Of a DNA stretch of 64,000 nt, positions 63,584-64,000 are shown in pieces. The notes under the pieces were generated by a model, which was not told the DNA's origin, made no database searches, and saw nothing but the letters and a program-made list of their open reading frames with translations. The position numbers and the translations under genes were made by a program. The DNA is from Leptolyngbya sp. Heron Island J (GTDB lineage Bacteria > Cyanobacteriota > Cyanobacteriia > Phormidesmidales > Phormidesmidaceae), in the NCBI RefSeq assembly GCF_000482245.1, contig NZ_AWNH01000053.1, forward strand, positions 106,315-170,314. Reading direction: 5' to 3'. Each line of letters opens with the position of its first letter. Position 1 is the first letter of the stretch.

Positions 63584-64000
63584 TCAAGGAGGACTCTCTT
63601 GTATGGGAACAGCTATCCCTGGAAACTGGTTCATCCATGCAATCAAACAATCAAACCCTTCTGTTAATTGGGGAATGGAAAAAATCTCTAACCAAGGCTT
63701 GAGTAAGTTAAAGCTAACCCAAGGAAGAAGAATTAAGCGTAGGTTGTTCAGCCAACTCTTCCAACCCTCTCCATCCTCCCAATAACGGTGTTTGAGAAAC
63801 GATGAGAACACTGTTGAATCAGCCTGTTCTGGAGGAATGATCCCGTCGGGGCGGAGGGGCGGAGTGTATAGCGTTACCATTAAGTAGGCACTCATAACCA
63901 GTTCCCACCACTTTTCAATTTGGGCATAGTTCGTTACTCGAAAATCTGCCCATCCCAGTTCATTCTTGCTTTGTTTCAAACCATATTCGACCCAATTCCG
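63584..64000 (-). mobile_element. C-terminal end of an IS4-superfamily (IS701-like) transposase
   Basis: 138 codons are open from the window edge to the stop at 63584; the N-terminal and central catalytic parts lie beyond 64000. At the edge the frame reads RNWVEYGLKQSKNELGWADF. This fits the Y-(2)-R-(3)-E-(6)-K signature of the IS4 superfamily from its Arg onward: Arg-3-Glu, then 6 residues to Lys, including the last DDE glutamate. The following WWELVMSAYLMVTL is typical of cyanobacterial IS701-type transposases. It cannot be told whether the element is intact. Confidence 0.85.

Overview
The window is cyanobacterial. It carries ndhM (a subunit of cyanobacterial/plastid NDH-1), a DesB-type omega-3 acyl-lipid desaturase, a DUF4359 protein and several cyanobacteria-typical signalling architectures. 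The palindrome GCGATCGC (HIP1), a cyanobacterial genome signature, recurs through it (for example at 1863, 3315 and 6396). The many multidomain signalling proteins suggest a large-genome, probably filamentous lineage; I cannot name the genus. No rRNA, tRNA or CRISPR array was seen.

Layout. 1-5.0 kb (minus strand): a hydrolase-like/methyltransferase fusion cut by the window edge, a YdjM-type membrane hydrolase, a GlpD-like dehydrogenase and a group-4 glycosyltransferase broken by two in-frame TGA codons. 5.6-13.1 kb: housekeeping genes (dnaG, yraN, queA, a HerA-like ATPase) plus a C39-like peptidase with an N-terminal lysozyme-like region. 13.2-25.0 kb: a nitrogen/glutamine signalling block made of two neighbouring minus-strand groups. 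One is MinD/ParA ATPase - glutaminase - dCache/HAMP/PAS sensor. The other is ammonium transporter - cyclase-like receptor - MscS channel with a CNB domain - glutaminase with EF-hand and ankyrin repeats. Between them lies a plus-strand mini-sensor that is an in-frame deletion derivative of the sensor. 25.7-36.7 kb: an AAA-like ATPase lacking its Walker B acidic pair, a pentapeptide-repeat protein, two tandem AAA-like/WD40 membrane proteins, the remnant of a third copy, and a membrane protein of unknown function. 36.9-45.8 kb: histidine phosphatase, ndhM, a PP2C phosphatase, a CHAT-protease/FHA protein, an unknown helical protein, a GST, rlmH, desB and yqeY. 45.9-54.6 kb: moeB/moeZ-rhodanese with a JAMM peptidase, murF, three cyanobacterial unknowns, a cysteine desulfurase and a DUF4359 protein. 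54.7-60.9 kb: a sigma factor overlapping a TPR gene, divergent from an AAA-like ATPase that overlaps a fused azoline-forming YcaO cyclodehydratase. 61-64 kb: two unrecognised proteins and the C-terminal end of an IS4-superfamily transposase.

How the genes may work together. The glutaminases release glutamate and ammonia, Amt imports ammonium, and the co-directional receptor, channel and ATPase genes suggest regulated glutamine/ammonium handling. The cyclase-like and CNB domains have both lost key residues, so classical cAMP signalling there is doubtful. The PP2C, CHAT-FHA and AAA-WD40 genes resemble the NTP- and phosphorylation-controlled signalling or conflict modules common in multicellular bacteria. 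The sigma/TPR - AAA/YcaO locus looks like a peptide-modifying pathway with dedicated regulation but no obvious nearby precursor peptide. Together with the glutaminase block it is the best candidate for an undescribed system.
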